A DNA stretch of 51,805 nucleotides. It comes from Microbacteriaceae bacterium. GTDB taxonomy: Bacteria; Actinomycetota; Actinomycetes; Actinomycetales; Microbacteriaceae. Shown piece after piece: positions 8,956-16,602 of this stretch (the stretch's first letter is position 1; every line of letters starts with the position of its first letter). Location: contig JAHBTA010000010.1 in NCBI GenBank assembly GCA_019638805.1, positions 1 through 51,805 of the forward strand, in the 5' to 3' direction. The notes beneath the pieces are model-generated. The model was not told where the DNA came from. It ran no database searches and saw nothing but the letters and a program-made list of their open reading frames with translations. The position numbers were made by a program, and so were the translations under genes.

Positions 8956-10017
8956 GTGAGTGTCGGAAACGAAGGCCCGCCGGACAGGCATGTAGCGCTC
9001 CTCGGACACTTGGCATCTCGTTCGGGTCTGGGTGAGACGTTCGCCACCGAGGCGCTGGGTGTGCTCCTGCGTCACCCGCAAGTTCGCGATGCCATGATCG
9101 AGTTCTTCTCTCGGCGCCTGGACATCGATCTCTCTGCCGTGTCCCAGTTCCGAACCGAAGTCATCCACCCCGAAGCGGGCCGGACCGACATCGAAGGCCA
9201 GGACCCGAGCGGACGACCGCTGCTGATCATCGAAGCCAAGTTCGCGGCTCCGCTCACCGACGGGCAGATCGCGAGGTACCTGAGCGCCCAGGAGATGGCG
9301 ATTGGCGCGGGTCCTCAAGGGCTCGTCCTCCTTGTGCCGGACTGGCGCGTCGAACTGACTCGGGGGCTGGTTGCGAATCTCGACAGCGCTGCGCTCGGCT
9401 CGAGTTCGATCGACGTGCTGTCGTGGTTTGAGGTGCTCGACGCCATTGAAGCCGTCGCCATGCGGATGCCGCAGGGCTCACGGTCGCTGTTAGCGGACCT
9501 AGTGCAGCTTCGTGACCTGGTCATGCGTCGCACCGTCGATACCAAGGTTGTCAGCGCCGCCATAGCGGGTGCCGAGTGGCAGGAGCGACGTGACGGGCTG
9601 GAGCGGTTCGTCGACGTGGTCACCCAGACCCTCGCTGACATGACCGGGGTCGCGCGGGGACCGCAGATCGCCAATCGCTCCTATGCCTTCGCACCCGCCT
9701 ACTATCTGCGCGCACCCGGTCCGGTGCCGGGCACGTATTACGCGGTCGGCCTTGACGCCGATTTCTCCTCCGCGGGTCTGACTCCGTTGTGGATTCGGTT
9801 TCACAAGGAAACCGGAGGGCGCAAGGCAGTGAAGGAGATTCGTGCTCGTCTCGGGGAGTCGCGCTTCTCCAGTGGGATGCGATTCGAAGGGGGCCACGTC
9901 TGGGTCCCGATCGACCTGCCCCCCGACGTCGCCGCCGGGCGCCTCGTGGAGCGTGCTGTGAGCGACATCCGCGAAGTGCTGGGTCTTCTCGACAGCGGAG
10001 AGATCGCAGCCGACTGA
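8956..10017 (+). CDS. PD-(D/E)XK nuclease-superfamily protein of unknown role
   Basis: This 353-residue protein starts at GTG 8956 after a GAGG-like site. Residues 70-100 hold a nuclease core with Asp78 (TDIEG) and E93-A94-K95 (LLIIEAKF), preceded by ALGVLLRHPQVRDAMIEFFSRRL. Together these match the PD-(D/E)XK proteins that often accompany restriction loci. The C-terminal half (about 200-353) is a separate globular part with no motif I can name. It is close downstream of hsdR on the same strand and converges with the methyltransferase gene. It could be a further restriction nuclease or an accessory factor. Confidence 0.75.
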   Translation: MSVGNEGPPDRHVALLGHLASRSGLGETFATEALGVLLRHPQVRDAMIEFFSRRLDIDLSAVSQFRTEVIHPEAGRTDIEGQDPSGRPLLIIEAKFAAPLTDGQIARYLSAQEMAIGAGPQGLVLLVPDWRVELTRGLVANLDSAALGSSSIDVLSWFEVLDAIEAVAMRMPQGSRSLLADLVQLRDLVMRRTVDTKVVSAAIAGAEWQERRDGLERFVDVVTQTLADMTGVARGPQIANRSYAFAPAYYLRAPGPVPGTYYAVGLDADFSSAGLTPLWIRFHKETGGRKAVKEIRARLGESRFSSGMRFEGGHVWVPIDLPPDVAAGRLVERAVSDIREVLGLLDSGEIAAD

Positions 10018-10032
10018 GTTGGTCGGTCGCAC

Positions 10033-10923
10033 TCACCTTGAGACGGTGATTGCCGTCTCAAAGCGGCCGATCCTCATCCGCTGCCACGTCAGCGGAAATG
10101 TCGGGCGCCGCCCGGGCGAGCTCGTCTCGAATGCGGGCGAACATCCGTCCGCGAACGCCATCAGCACGAGAGCGCCGTCGCACATGGACGGCAACTCATC
10201 GATCACGTCGCGCGTGAGGTGCGACCCGGAGCCGAACGCGGCGATTATCAGGTCGAAGCGCTCGGTGCGCAGGCTCTCCATGGCGTCCTCGATGCGTGTG
10301 GCGATGATCCTCGCCGGCGACCGACGTCGGTACTTGATGACCAGTTCGTTGAGCATCGCCTGGCTGGGGTCGACGCCCGTGTACAGCTCGGGGACGGTGA
10401 CACCCAGGTCGAGGACGGCGCCGGTGCCGCATCCGATGTCGAGGGTGCGTGGCTGGTCGAGTCCAAGGCGTTCGAGCAGGTCGAGCAGGCCGACGCGCTC
10501 GTCCCCGTCGACAGGCGCCCGAAGCGCGTCGTATGACACAGCGATCTCGTCATACACCGACCACTGACCGCTCCGCGTGCGCGGGGCGTTCTGCTCGCCG
10601 TAGCTGACCTCGGTGGTCGCCTGATTGATCAGCCCCGTCGAGGCAACCGACGCATCCATCGTCCACCAGCGCAGTGAGCCGTCTGGGCTCGTCAGGTAGA
10701 TGTTGGTCGTGTCATAGAACTTGCCAGGTTCCCCGAACGTGCGGATCACCGCGCCCGCGCGAATGTAGTCGGAGTCGGTCATGCCCTCCGTACGTCCGCG
10801 AACCACGTACCAGTGCGGCGCTGTTTCGGCGTAGGTGCGCGCCCAGATCCAGGTGAGTCGAGGAGCCAGGTCGAGCCACCAGTCGAGGTCGGCCCCGGTG
10901 ACGAGTGATTGTGCTGCGTGCAT
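10033..10923 (-). CDS. Class I SAM-dependent methyltransferase
   Basis: This 296-residue protein is read from ATG 10923 (MHAAQSL). It has a central motif I DIGCGTG at 162-168, an acidic motif II (GVDPSQAMLNEL), and a motif-IV-like FDLIIAAFGSGSHL, so it is a Rossmann-fold methyltransferase. The first 150 residues are an extra domain (DWWLDLAPRLTWIWARTYAETAPHWYVVRGRTEG) that I cannot place and that may bind substrate. The substrate is unknown; the fold suggests a small molecule rather than DNA, since no NPPY or IPF motif is seen. It is convergent with the defence genes, from which it is 15 bases away. Confidence 0.8.
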   Translation of the reverse strand: MHAAQSLVTGADLDWWLDLAPRLTWIWARTYAETAPHWYVVRGRTEGMTDSDYIRAGAVIRTFGEPGKFYDTTNIYLTSPDGSLRWWTMDASVASTGLINQATTEVSYGEQNAPRTRSGQWSVYDEIAVSYDALRAPVDGDERVGLLDLLERLGLDQPRTLDIGCGTGAVLDLGVTVPELYTGVDPSQAMLNELVIKYRRRSPARIIATRIEDAMESLRTERFDLIIAAFGSGSHLTRDVIDELPSMCDGALVLMAFADGCSPAFETSSPGRRPTFPLTWQRMRIGRFETAITVSR

Positions 10924-11212
10924 CTGCGTTCCGTATCCATTCGTGCGTTTCGTTCCGACCTCACCGTGTGGGTCGCAGCGTGAGGGTCTCGGCGACCACC
11001 GACATCGCCTCGGTAACACCCGACCCGAGGTGGTCGGTGAGGCGGTCTGCGGGCGTCTTGTGGGTGTCGGTCTGTCGGGGTTGCTCGCCCCCAGCTCCCG
11101 GTCTGTTCGACTTGTCCACCGGATCGAATATCAGTTCGAAACTCTGCTACGATGAGGACTCGGGTATCGCGCACCCGTTCCATGTTCATTCGAGTCTCGA
11201 ACGGAGTGCGCG
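10924..11212. other. Intergenic region with divergent promoters
   Basis: This 289-bp gap lies between the methyltransferase and HNH genes, which diverge. No credible gene is seen. A candidate -10 TACGAT (11148-11153) with a TCGAAT -35 (11124-11129, 18-bp spacer) would serve the HNH gene with a leader of about 50 bases. Near-palindromic TTCGAA-like words occur around 11124-11140 and 11192-11205. Confidence 0.4.
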
Positions 11213-12631
11213 GTGTCGGCAGCAGCGGTTCTCGCGGAGCGTGCGGCGGAGTTCGCCGCGCTCCCCGAGCCACGCGATGTCGCGAGCCGGCTGGATCGCG
11301 TTGCCCGCTTCGGCGAGTTGCGTCGCCTGATCGACTCGGCGGGCATCGAACTCGCGGGTGAGCTGTCGGCCTTCGTCGAGGACGAGCCCGATGGCGCGCG
11401 CAAGCTGGGTGAGCGGTCGCCGGCGGTTCTGCTGGAGGCGCGCGCGGGGCTCGAACCCGCGGAGGCCTCCGCCATGTGCACGATCGGGGCGGCGATCCAG
11501 CCGCGCACCAATCTGCAGGGTGAGGTGCTGCCGCCGGTCCACGAGGCGCTCGCCATTGCGGTCGCCGAGGGCGGCATCCGCATCGCGCGGGCCGCACGCG
11601 TACTGCGGACGCTGAAATTGATCTCCGAGTTCGCGCCCCAGGAGCGCTGCGCCGAGGCCGAGCGATTCCTGATCGAGAAGTCGCCAGGGCTCACCGACCG
11701 GCAGTTCGCGCGGGTGTGCCGTGATCTGCCCGAGCGGTTCGTGCCCGACGACACTCATGAGCGCGAAGAGTACCTGCGCCGCCGCTCTGGCCTGGTCGTG
11801 CGCCATCTGCCGGATGGGCTGGTCCAGTGGGTCGTGACGATGCATCCCGAGGCGGCGGGCTTCGCGACCGCGGCCCTGGATGCTCGCACGGCTCCGCGGC
11901 GTCAGCCCACCTTCTCACCGGACCCGTCCTCCGAAACCGGACAGCCGGGTTCCGAGTTCAGTGAGTCGGCCGGGATCGCCGACGGGCGGACGATGCGCGA
12001 GAAGCGCCTCGACGCGTTCGTCTCGATGTGCCGCGAGTCGCTGGGGAATGACAGCGGCAGAGTCGCGGGCACGTCGGTCACCATGATGGTCACGATGACG
12101 CTCGACGACCTGCGCTCGGGTCTGGGTCAGGCGAAGATCTCCGGCATCGATCAGCCGATCGGCGCGGCGACCGCACGGCGACTGGCGGCGGACGCGAACA
12201 TCATCCCCGTCGTGCTCGGGGGCGAGAGCGAGTGCCTCGACATGGGCCGGGAGGCCCGGCTCGCGACCGAAGCGCAGAGGCGGGCGCTCGAGCTACGCGA
12301 CAAGGGCTGCATCTGGCCGACCTGCTCGACCCCGCCGGGCTGGTGCGAGGTCGCCCACGATGTGCCCTGGTTCGCCGGGGGCCGTACCGACCTCGACAAT
12401 CTGATGTTGCTGTGTCCCTTCCACCATCGGGTCTACGACCTCGAGGGGTGGCAGCTCATCCGTCGCGATGGAGAGCGATGGTTCATTCCGCCCGCGTGGG
12501 TGGACTCTGCCCGGACCCCGCTGAGGGCGGGCCCGGTTCCCGCGTTCGCCGGGGTGGTACGACCACGCCGCTCGGATGACATCGTGCGTAACATCCGGGG
12601 TCCGGCGCGGTTCGGCGGGCTAGCCTCCTGA
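11213..12631 (+). CDS. DUF222-type HNH endonuclease domain protein
   Basis: This 472-residue protein starts at GTG 11213. The N-terminal 300 residues form a helical DUF222 (13E12-repeat-like) domain with AEASAMCTIGAAIQPRT and ARVLRTLK. The C-terminus carries an HNH nuclease: KGCIWPTCSTPPGWCEVAHDVPWFAGGRTDLDNLMLLCPFHH, shown here only to mark its Cys pairs, AH and HH residues. Such proteins are present in many copies in Actinobacteria, and their biological role is poorly known. It stands alone with its own predicted promoter. Catalytic residues look intact. Confidence 0.9.
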   Translation: MSAAAVLAERAAEFAALPEPRDVASRLDRVARFGELRRLIDSAGIELAGELSAFVEDEPDGARKLGERSPAVLLEARAGLEPAEASAMCTIGAAIQPRTNLQGEVLPPVHEALAIAVAEGGIRIARAARVLRTLKLISEFAPQERCAEAERFLIEKSPGLTDRQFARVCRDLPERFVPDDTHEREEYLRRRSGLVVRHLPDGLVQWVVTMHPEAAGFATAALDARTAPRRQPTFSPDPSSETGQPGSEFSESAGIADGRTMREKRLDAFVSMCRESLGNDSGRVAGTSVTMMVTMTLDDLRSGLGQAKISGIDQPIGAATARRLAADANIIPVVLGGESECLDMGREARLATEAQRRALELRDKGCIWPTCSTPPGWCEVAHDVPWFAGGRTDLDNLMLLCPFHHRVYDLEGWQLIRRDGERWFIPPAWVDSARTPLRAGPVPAFAGVVRPRRSDDIVRNIRGPARFGGLAS

Positions 12632-12684
12632 TGTCTTGGAGCGCACAGCCCGGCGCACACAGCTTGGAACAGAAGGGACCACCC

Positions 12685-13245
12685 ATGAGCACCACCACCG
12701 CCCCCGTCGACAACGGCGTCAACAGCGACGCCCTCCTCGGCGCCCGCGACGCCCTGCGCGAGGCGCCCGCCGGCGCCCAGTTCACCTGGCGCGCGACCTC
12801 CGAGTGGGTCCGCGGCACGCACTCCCGCCAGACCATCGAGCACTTCCGCGGTCTCGGCGACGAGCAGAAGCACAAGAAGGCCTTCGTGCTCGAGGGCGAC
12901 CACCCCGAGGTGTTCGCCTCCGAGGACCACGCCCCGACTCCGGTCGAGACCGTCCTCGCGGCCCTCGCGGGCTGTCTGACCGCGGGCGTCGCGGCCGTCG
13001 CGCAGAACCGCGGCATCCAGCTCCGCAGCGTCAAGGCCACCGTCGAGGGCGACCACGACATCCTGGGCATCCTGGGTGGCGACCCCGAGGTGCGCAACGG
13101 CTTCAACGACGTGCGCGTGGTCTTCGACATCGACGCTGACGCCTCGGACGAGGACATCGCGGCGCTCGTCGCGCAGTCGCAGAAGCGCTCCGCTGTCTTC
13201 GACGCGCTGACGAACCCCACGAACGTCACCGTCTCCGTCGCGTAA
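12685..13245 (+). CDS. OsmC-family protein lacking the second cysteine
   Basis: This 186-residue protein is read from ATG 12685, preceded by AGAAGGGA (12671-12678), a good ribosome binding site; a -10 TAGCCT lies at 12621-12626. It has the OsmC/Ohr fold: PVETVLAALAGCLTAGVAAVAQNRGI on the central helix, then beta strands. OsmC and Ohr peroxidases use two cysteines, but only the AGCLT cysteine is present. The expected second position reads KRSAVFDALTNP, so thiol peroxidase activity by the usual mechanism is unlikely. It lies 15 bases before a flavoprotein gene on the same strand, probably one operon. Confidence 0.9.
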   Translation: MSTTTAPVDNGVNSDALLGARDALREAPAGAQFTWRATSEWVRGTHSRQTIEHFRGLGDEQKHKKAFVLEGDHPEVFASEDHAPTPVETVLAALAGCLTAGVAAVAQNRGIQLRSVKATVEGDHDILGILGGDPEVRNGFNDVRVVFDIDADASDEDIAALVAQSQKRSAVFDALTNPTNVTVSVA

Positions 13246-13260
13246 GGGCGGCACGATCGC

Positions 13261-14559
13261 GTGGTACTGCAGACCACCGTCGTGATCGTCGGGGCCGGTC
13301 ACTCCGGCCTCGCCATGAGTCGCCGCCTCGCCGAACGCGGCATCGACCACGTCGTGCTCGAGCGCGGCGAGGTGGCGAACTCATGGCGCACCGAACGCTG
13401 GGACTCGCTCCGACTGCTGACCCCCAACTGGCAGAGCGGGCTCCCGGCGTTCGGGTACGCGGGCGACGACCCGGACGGCTACATGAGTTCGCACCAGGTG
13501 GCAGACCACCTGGCGTCCTATTCGCGCGCCATCGACGCCCCCGTGCGCACGGGCGTGACCGTCACGAGCGTCGCGGCGCGCGACGGCGGCTCGGCGGCCG
13601 GCGGCTACCGCGTCACCACCGACGACGAGATCTGGGACACGGATGTCGTCGTCCTCGCGAACGGCGGCAGCGGGATCGCGAACCTCCCGCCCGTGGCCGA
13701 TGGGGTCCCCAGCGGTGTGCTCTCGATCGCCGCGAAGGACTACCGCTCGCCCGACGCCCTGCCGGACGGGCATGTCCTCGTGGTGGGCGCCTCCGCGAGC
13801 GGCGTGCAACTCGCCGACGAGCTCTCCCGCGCAGGCCGTGATGTGACCATCGCCGCCGGCGAGCACGTACGCATGCCCCGTCGCTACCGGGGCCGCGATG
13901 TGTTCTGGTGGATGGACGCCGCCGGGGTGCTCGACGAGCGCTTCGACGAGATCGACGACATCGTGCGCGCGCGGCACGTCCCCTCCCCGCAACTGGTCGG
14001 CAGCCCCGACCGCACGGTCGACATCGCGGCCCTGCGCGCGCGGGGCGTGCGGGTCGCGGGGCGGGTGGGCCGCATCCACGACGGCGTCGCCCAGTTCTCG
14101 GGCGGCCTGGCCAACACGGTCCGGCTCGCCGATCTCAAGCTGCACCGGCTGCTCGACCGCTTCGACGAGTGGGCAGCCCGCACCGGCGCCGAGGGGCTCG
14201 CCGACCCCGAGAGGCCGGCCGACACCCAGGTGGATGCCGCTCCCGTGCTCCAGCTGGATCTCGCGCGCGAACGGGTCGGCGCCATCGTCTGGGCGACCGG
14301 GTATCGTCCCGACTACTCCTGGCTCGACGTGCCCGTCCTGGACTACAAGGGGCGGTTGCCGCACACCGGCGGCGTGGTCGACAAGGCGCCGGGGCTCTAC
14401 GTGCTCGGCACCACGCTGCTGCGCCGCCGCCGCTCGAGCTACATCGCAGGTGCCGCGCAGGACACCGCCGACCTCGCCGAGCACCTCAGCGGGTACCTCG
14501 CCGGCCGCCCGGCCGGTGACTCGGAACGCGCCCAGCAGGACGCGGAGGCTATTGCCTAG
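13261..14559 (+). CDS. Flavin-containing monooxygenase-like NAD(P)/FAD oxidoreductase
   Basis: This 432-residue protein starts at GTG 13261. It has an N-terminal FAD-binding GxGxxG (VIVGAGHSG, residues 7-15), a second dinucleotide motif near residue 180 (VLVVGASASGVQ) for NAD(P)H, and the C-terminal ATG motif (VWATGYRPDYSW). This layout is that of the FMO/CzcO group, which oxidises small organic nitrogen, sulfur or carbonyl compounds; the substrate is unknown. It follows the OsmC gene closely, so the two may act together in redox chemistry. Its stop overlaps the DUF2200 gene stop by four bases on the opposite strand. Confidence 0.85.
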   Translation: MVLQTTVVIVGAGHSGLAMSRRLAERGIDHVVLERGEVANSWRTERWDSLRLLTPNWQSGLPAFGYAGDDPDGYMSSHQVADHLASYSRAIDAPVRTGVTVTSVAARDGGSAAGGYRVTTDDEIWDTDVVVLANGGSGIANLPPVADGVPSGVLSIAAKDYRSPDALPDGHVLVVGASASGVQLADELSRAGRDVTIAAGEHVRMPRRYRGRDVFWWMDAAGVLDERFDEIDDIVRARHVPSPQLVGSPDRTVDIAALRARGVRVAGRVGRIHDGVAQFSGGLANTVRLADLKLHRLLDRFDEWAARTGAEGLADPERPADTQVDAAPVLQLDLARERVGAIVWATGYRPDYSWLDVPVLDYKGRLPHTGGVVDKAPGLYVLGTTLLRRRRSSYIAGAAQDTADLAEHLSGYLAGRPAGDSERAQQDAEAIA

Positions 14560-14906
14560 GTGCGCTGGATCTTGTCCATCGACTTGCCCTTGGCGAGTTC
14601 GTCGACCACCTTGTCGAGGTAGCGGATCTTCTGCATGAGCGGATCCTCGATGTCTTCGACGCGCAAGCCGCAGATGACGCCGGTGATCTTCGCCGCGTTC
14701 GGGTTCAGGCGCGCACCGTCGAAGAACTCCTGCAGCGTCGTGCCGGACTCGAGGTGGGCGCGAAGCTCGTCGTCGCCGACCCCGGTGAGCCACCGGATGG
14801 TCTCGTCCAGTTCGGCACGGGTGCGACCCTTGCGCTCCACCTTGTTCACGTAGAGCGGGTAGACCGAGGAGAGCGGCAACCGGAACACGCGCGTGGGATC
14901 CGCCAT
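14556..14906 (-). CDS. DUF2200 family protein
   Basis: This 116-residue protein reads from ATG 14906. The sequence (FRLPLSSVYPLYVNKVERKGRT, ELDETIRWLTG, and ITGVICGLRVEDIEDPLMQKIRYLDKVVDELAKG) matches the DUF2200 family (YdhG-neighbour type), small cytosolic proteins with helical content and no known activity. Full length. It converges with the flavoprotein gene and shares its last four bases. The gene has no operon partner here; upstream lies a G-rich repeat tract and then the antiporter stop. Confidence 0.85.
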   Translation of the reverse strand: MADPTRVFRLPLSSVYPLYVNKVERKGRTRAELDETIRWLTGVGDDELRAHLESGTTLQEFFDGARLNPNAAKITGVICGLRVEDIEDPLMQKIRYLDKVVDELAKGKSMDKIQRT

Positions 14907-14981
14907 GCGCCGAGCCTACGTCGCGGGGTACGGGTGCGCAGCAGGGTTGGGGGTACGCAGCAGGGGTTGGGGTGCCAGCGG

Positions 14982-15035
14982 GGCTCGGCTGCGCAGCAGG
15001 GCTCGGCTGCGCAGCAGGGCTCAGGTGCGCAACAG
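14982..15035. repeat. 18-bp tandem repeats at the antiporter 3' end
   Basis: Two perfect copies of ggctcggctgcgcagcag (14982-14999 and 15000-15017) are followed by a degenerate third copy (15018-15035) that reaches into the last codons and stop of the antiporter gene. Related GCAGCAGGG words extend left to about 14936. This looks like slippage or unequal-crossover sequence rather than a CRISPR, as there are no spacers. Confidence 0.8.
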
Positions 15036-15989
15036 GATCAAGTACCCGAAGTACACCGCGTACGCCGCGAGGAAGAGTGCGCCTTCGATCCGCGAGATGA
15101 GCTTCTGGCTCAGGAAGACCGGGATGCACAGCAGCGTCGCACCCACCATGACCGGGATGTCGATGAAGGCGAGCTCGGGAGTGACCGGGATGTCCCCCTC
15201 CGGCACGACGCTCGTCACGCCCAGGATGAGCAGGATGTTGAACACACTGCTGCCTAGCAGGTTGCCGACCGCGAGATCGCGTTCGTTGCGGATGGTGGCC
15301 ACGATCGCCGTCACGATCTCGGGAGCGCTCGTGCCGATCGCGACCACCGTCAACCCGATGAAGGCGTCCGAGACCCCGAGCAGCTGAGCGATCTCGACCG
15401 CCCCGTCGACGAGCCAGTCGGCGCCGATGACGATGACCGCGAGTCCGGCCAACAGGAAGAAAGCGTTGAGCACGAACTCGGCTCGCGGGTGCCTGGAGAC
15501 CTTGACGCCGTACTCCTCGTCGAACTCGGCCTGCACCTCCTGGCTCTGTCGACGCGCGTTGCGGATCGTCAGGAGGGTGAAGAGCACCGCCCCCGCGATC
15601 AGGAGGATGCCCTCGAAGGTGCTGAGCCATCCGTCGATGCCCATGAGGAAGAGGAGGAGCGCGGCGCCGATCATGAAGGGCAGATCGAAGCGCAGGGTCT
15701 GCGTCGCGAGCGGGAGCGGCCGGATGAGGGCCATGAGCCCCAGGATGAACAGCAGGTTGAACGTGTTGGTGCCGGCGATGTTGCCCACCGCGAGCGCGCC
15801 GTTGCCCTGCAGCGCGGCGTCGATGCCGACCGCGAGCTCGGGGGCGCTCGTTCCGATCGCGACGACGGTCAGTCCGATGATGAGGGGCGAGATCCCGAGG
15901 CGCGCGGCGATGCGGGCACCGCCCCGGACGACGAGCTCGGCTCCGCCCACCACCGCGACGGCACCGATCAGGAAGATCAGGACCGCCAT
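15021..15989 (-). CDS. Calcium/sodium antiporter (CaCA family, YrbG-like)
   Basis: This 322-residue membrane protein has two homologous halves of about five helices each. Both carry the alpha-repeat signature: GLTVVAIGTSAPELAVGIDAALQGNGALAVGNIAGTN near residue 40, and GLTVVAIGTSAPEIVTAIVATIRNERDLAVGNLLGSS near 205, cited here for the two conserved GTSAPE ion sites. A charged cytosolic loop separates the halves. It exchanges Ca2+ for Na+ or H+ across the cytoplasmic membrane. The gene diverges from a MarR/GbsR-like regulator, with a dyad in between. A TAGCCT -10 box seven bases before its ATG suggests a leaderless mRNA. Confidence 0.93.
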   Translation of the reverse strand: MAVLIFLIGAVAVVGGAELVVRGGARIAARLGISPLIIGLTVVAIGTSAPELAVGIDAALQGNGALAVGNIAGTNTFNLLFILGLMALIRPLPLATQTLRFDLPFMIGAALLLFLMGIDGWLSTFEGILLIAGAVLFTLLTIRNARRQSQEVQAEFDEEYGVKVSRHPRAEFVLNAFFLLAGLAVIVIGADWLVDGAVEIAQLLGVSDAFIGLTVVAIGTSAPEIVTAIVATIRNERDLAVGNLLGSSVFNILLILGVTSVVPEGDIPVTPELAFIDIPVMVGATLLCIPVFLSQKLISRIEGALFLAAYAVYFGYLILLRT

Positions 15990-15996
15990 CGCCGCC

Positions 15997-16002
15997 AGGC
16001 TA
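15997..16002 (-). promoter_or_regulatory. Predicted -10 element for leaderless antiporter
   Basis: On the minus strand TAGCCT ends seven bases before ATG 15989, with no ribosome binding site in between. Confidence 0.45.
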
Positions 16003-16015
16003 CCACAATTTCACT

Positions 16016-16037
16016 ATGTTCAGTAGATTCTGAATAT
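16016..16037. promoter_or_regulatory. 22-bp dyad, candidate operator of the MarR/GbsR-like regulator
   Basis: AT-N-TTCAG-TAGATT-CTGAA-N-AT is an inverted repeat in an AT-rich pocket between the divergent antiporter and regulator genes. It overlaps the region where the antiporter -35 would lie, so bound regulator could repress or activate it. Confidence 0.55.
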
Positions 16038-16121
16038 GACCCGATGCGGCCGGTCCGGCGTGAGCGCGGGAGTAGTATCCGAAGCCGGCCCAGCCGAGGG
16101 CCCCGGCGAGATTGGACGAAC

Positions 16122-16568
16122 GTGACCCAGATCGACCACGACGGCTTCGTGCAGGCGGTCGGTGATCTTCTCGCGGCGTGGCATCTGCCGCACGCGGCCG
16201 GCCGCACCTACGGCCAGCTGCTGCTCGAGCCCGCGCCGGCCTCGCTGGATCACCTGGGTGCGGTGCTCGGGTTGAGCAAGGGCGCGATCAGCACGGCGGT
16301 CCGCGAGTTGACCTCGTGGGGTCTCGCGCACACCATCGCGCAGCCCGGCAGCCGCCGCCTGCTGGTCGAGGCGACGAGCGGCCTCGACACCCTGCTGCAG
16401 GCCAGCCAGGATCGCGCGCGCATGCTCGTGCGGATGCTGCAAGACGGCGAACAGCTCACCACCAGCCCCGTCTCCGCGGAGCGGCTGCGCGACGTGACGG
16501 ACCTCTTCGAGGGCTACGTCGACGCGGGCTCCGATGCGATCCGACGCCGGCATCCCGTGCCGCACTAG
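16122..16568 (+). CDS. MarR/GbsR-like winged-helix transcriptional regulator
   Basis: This 148-residue protein starts at GTG 16122. It has a winged helix: LDHLGAVLGLSKGAISTAVRELTSWGLAHTIAQPGSRRLLVEATSG contains the recognition helix and wing. A helical C-terminus probably dimerises. It is typical of the GbsR/MarR group that reads chemical or osmotic signals. A -10 candidate TAGTAT lies at 16073-16078. It diverges from the antiporter and sits 34 bases before an FAD monooxygenase on the same strand, so either or both may be its targets. Confidence 0.85.
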   Translation: MTQIDHDGFVQAVGDLLAAWHLPHAAGRTYGQLLLEPAPASLDHLGAVLGLSKGAISTAVRELTSWGLAHTIAQPGSRRLLVEATSGLDTLLQASQDRARMLVRMLQDGEQLTTSPVSAERLRDVTDLFEGYVDAGSDAIRRRHPVPH

Positions 16569-16573
16569 ACTCG

Positions 16574-16588
16574 CCCGCGCAGCGCGGG
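16574..16588. promoter_or_regulatory. Perfect 15-bp GC dyad before the monooxygenase gene
   Basis: CCCGCGC-A-GCGCGGG is a perfect palindrome directly downstream of the regulator stop and just upstream of the CACAAT -10 box. It could be an operator or a short hairpin; there is no U tract. Confidence 0.4.
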
Positions 16589-16590
16589 TG

Positions 16591-16596
16591 CACAAT
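16591..16596 (+). promoter_or_regulatory. Predicted -10 element for leaderless FAD monooxygenase
   Basis: CACAAT ends six bases before ATG 16603, so the transcript would begin at the start codon. Confidence 0.35.
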
Positions 16597-16602
16597 GGGG
16601 CA

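Noticed and set aside
10779..11597. 272-residue minus-strand Arg/Pro-rich frame
   Set aside because: Composition is that of a GC-rich shadow frame, and it overlaps the HNH and methyltransferase genes.
14930..15035. Possible CRISPR or regulatory array
   Set aside because: Repeats are contiguous with no spacers, so they are simple tandem repeats.
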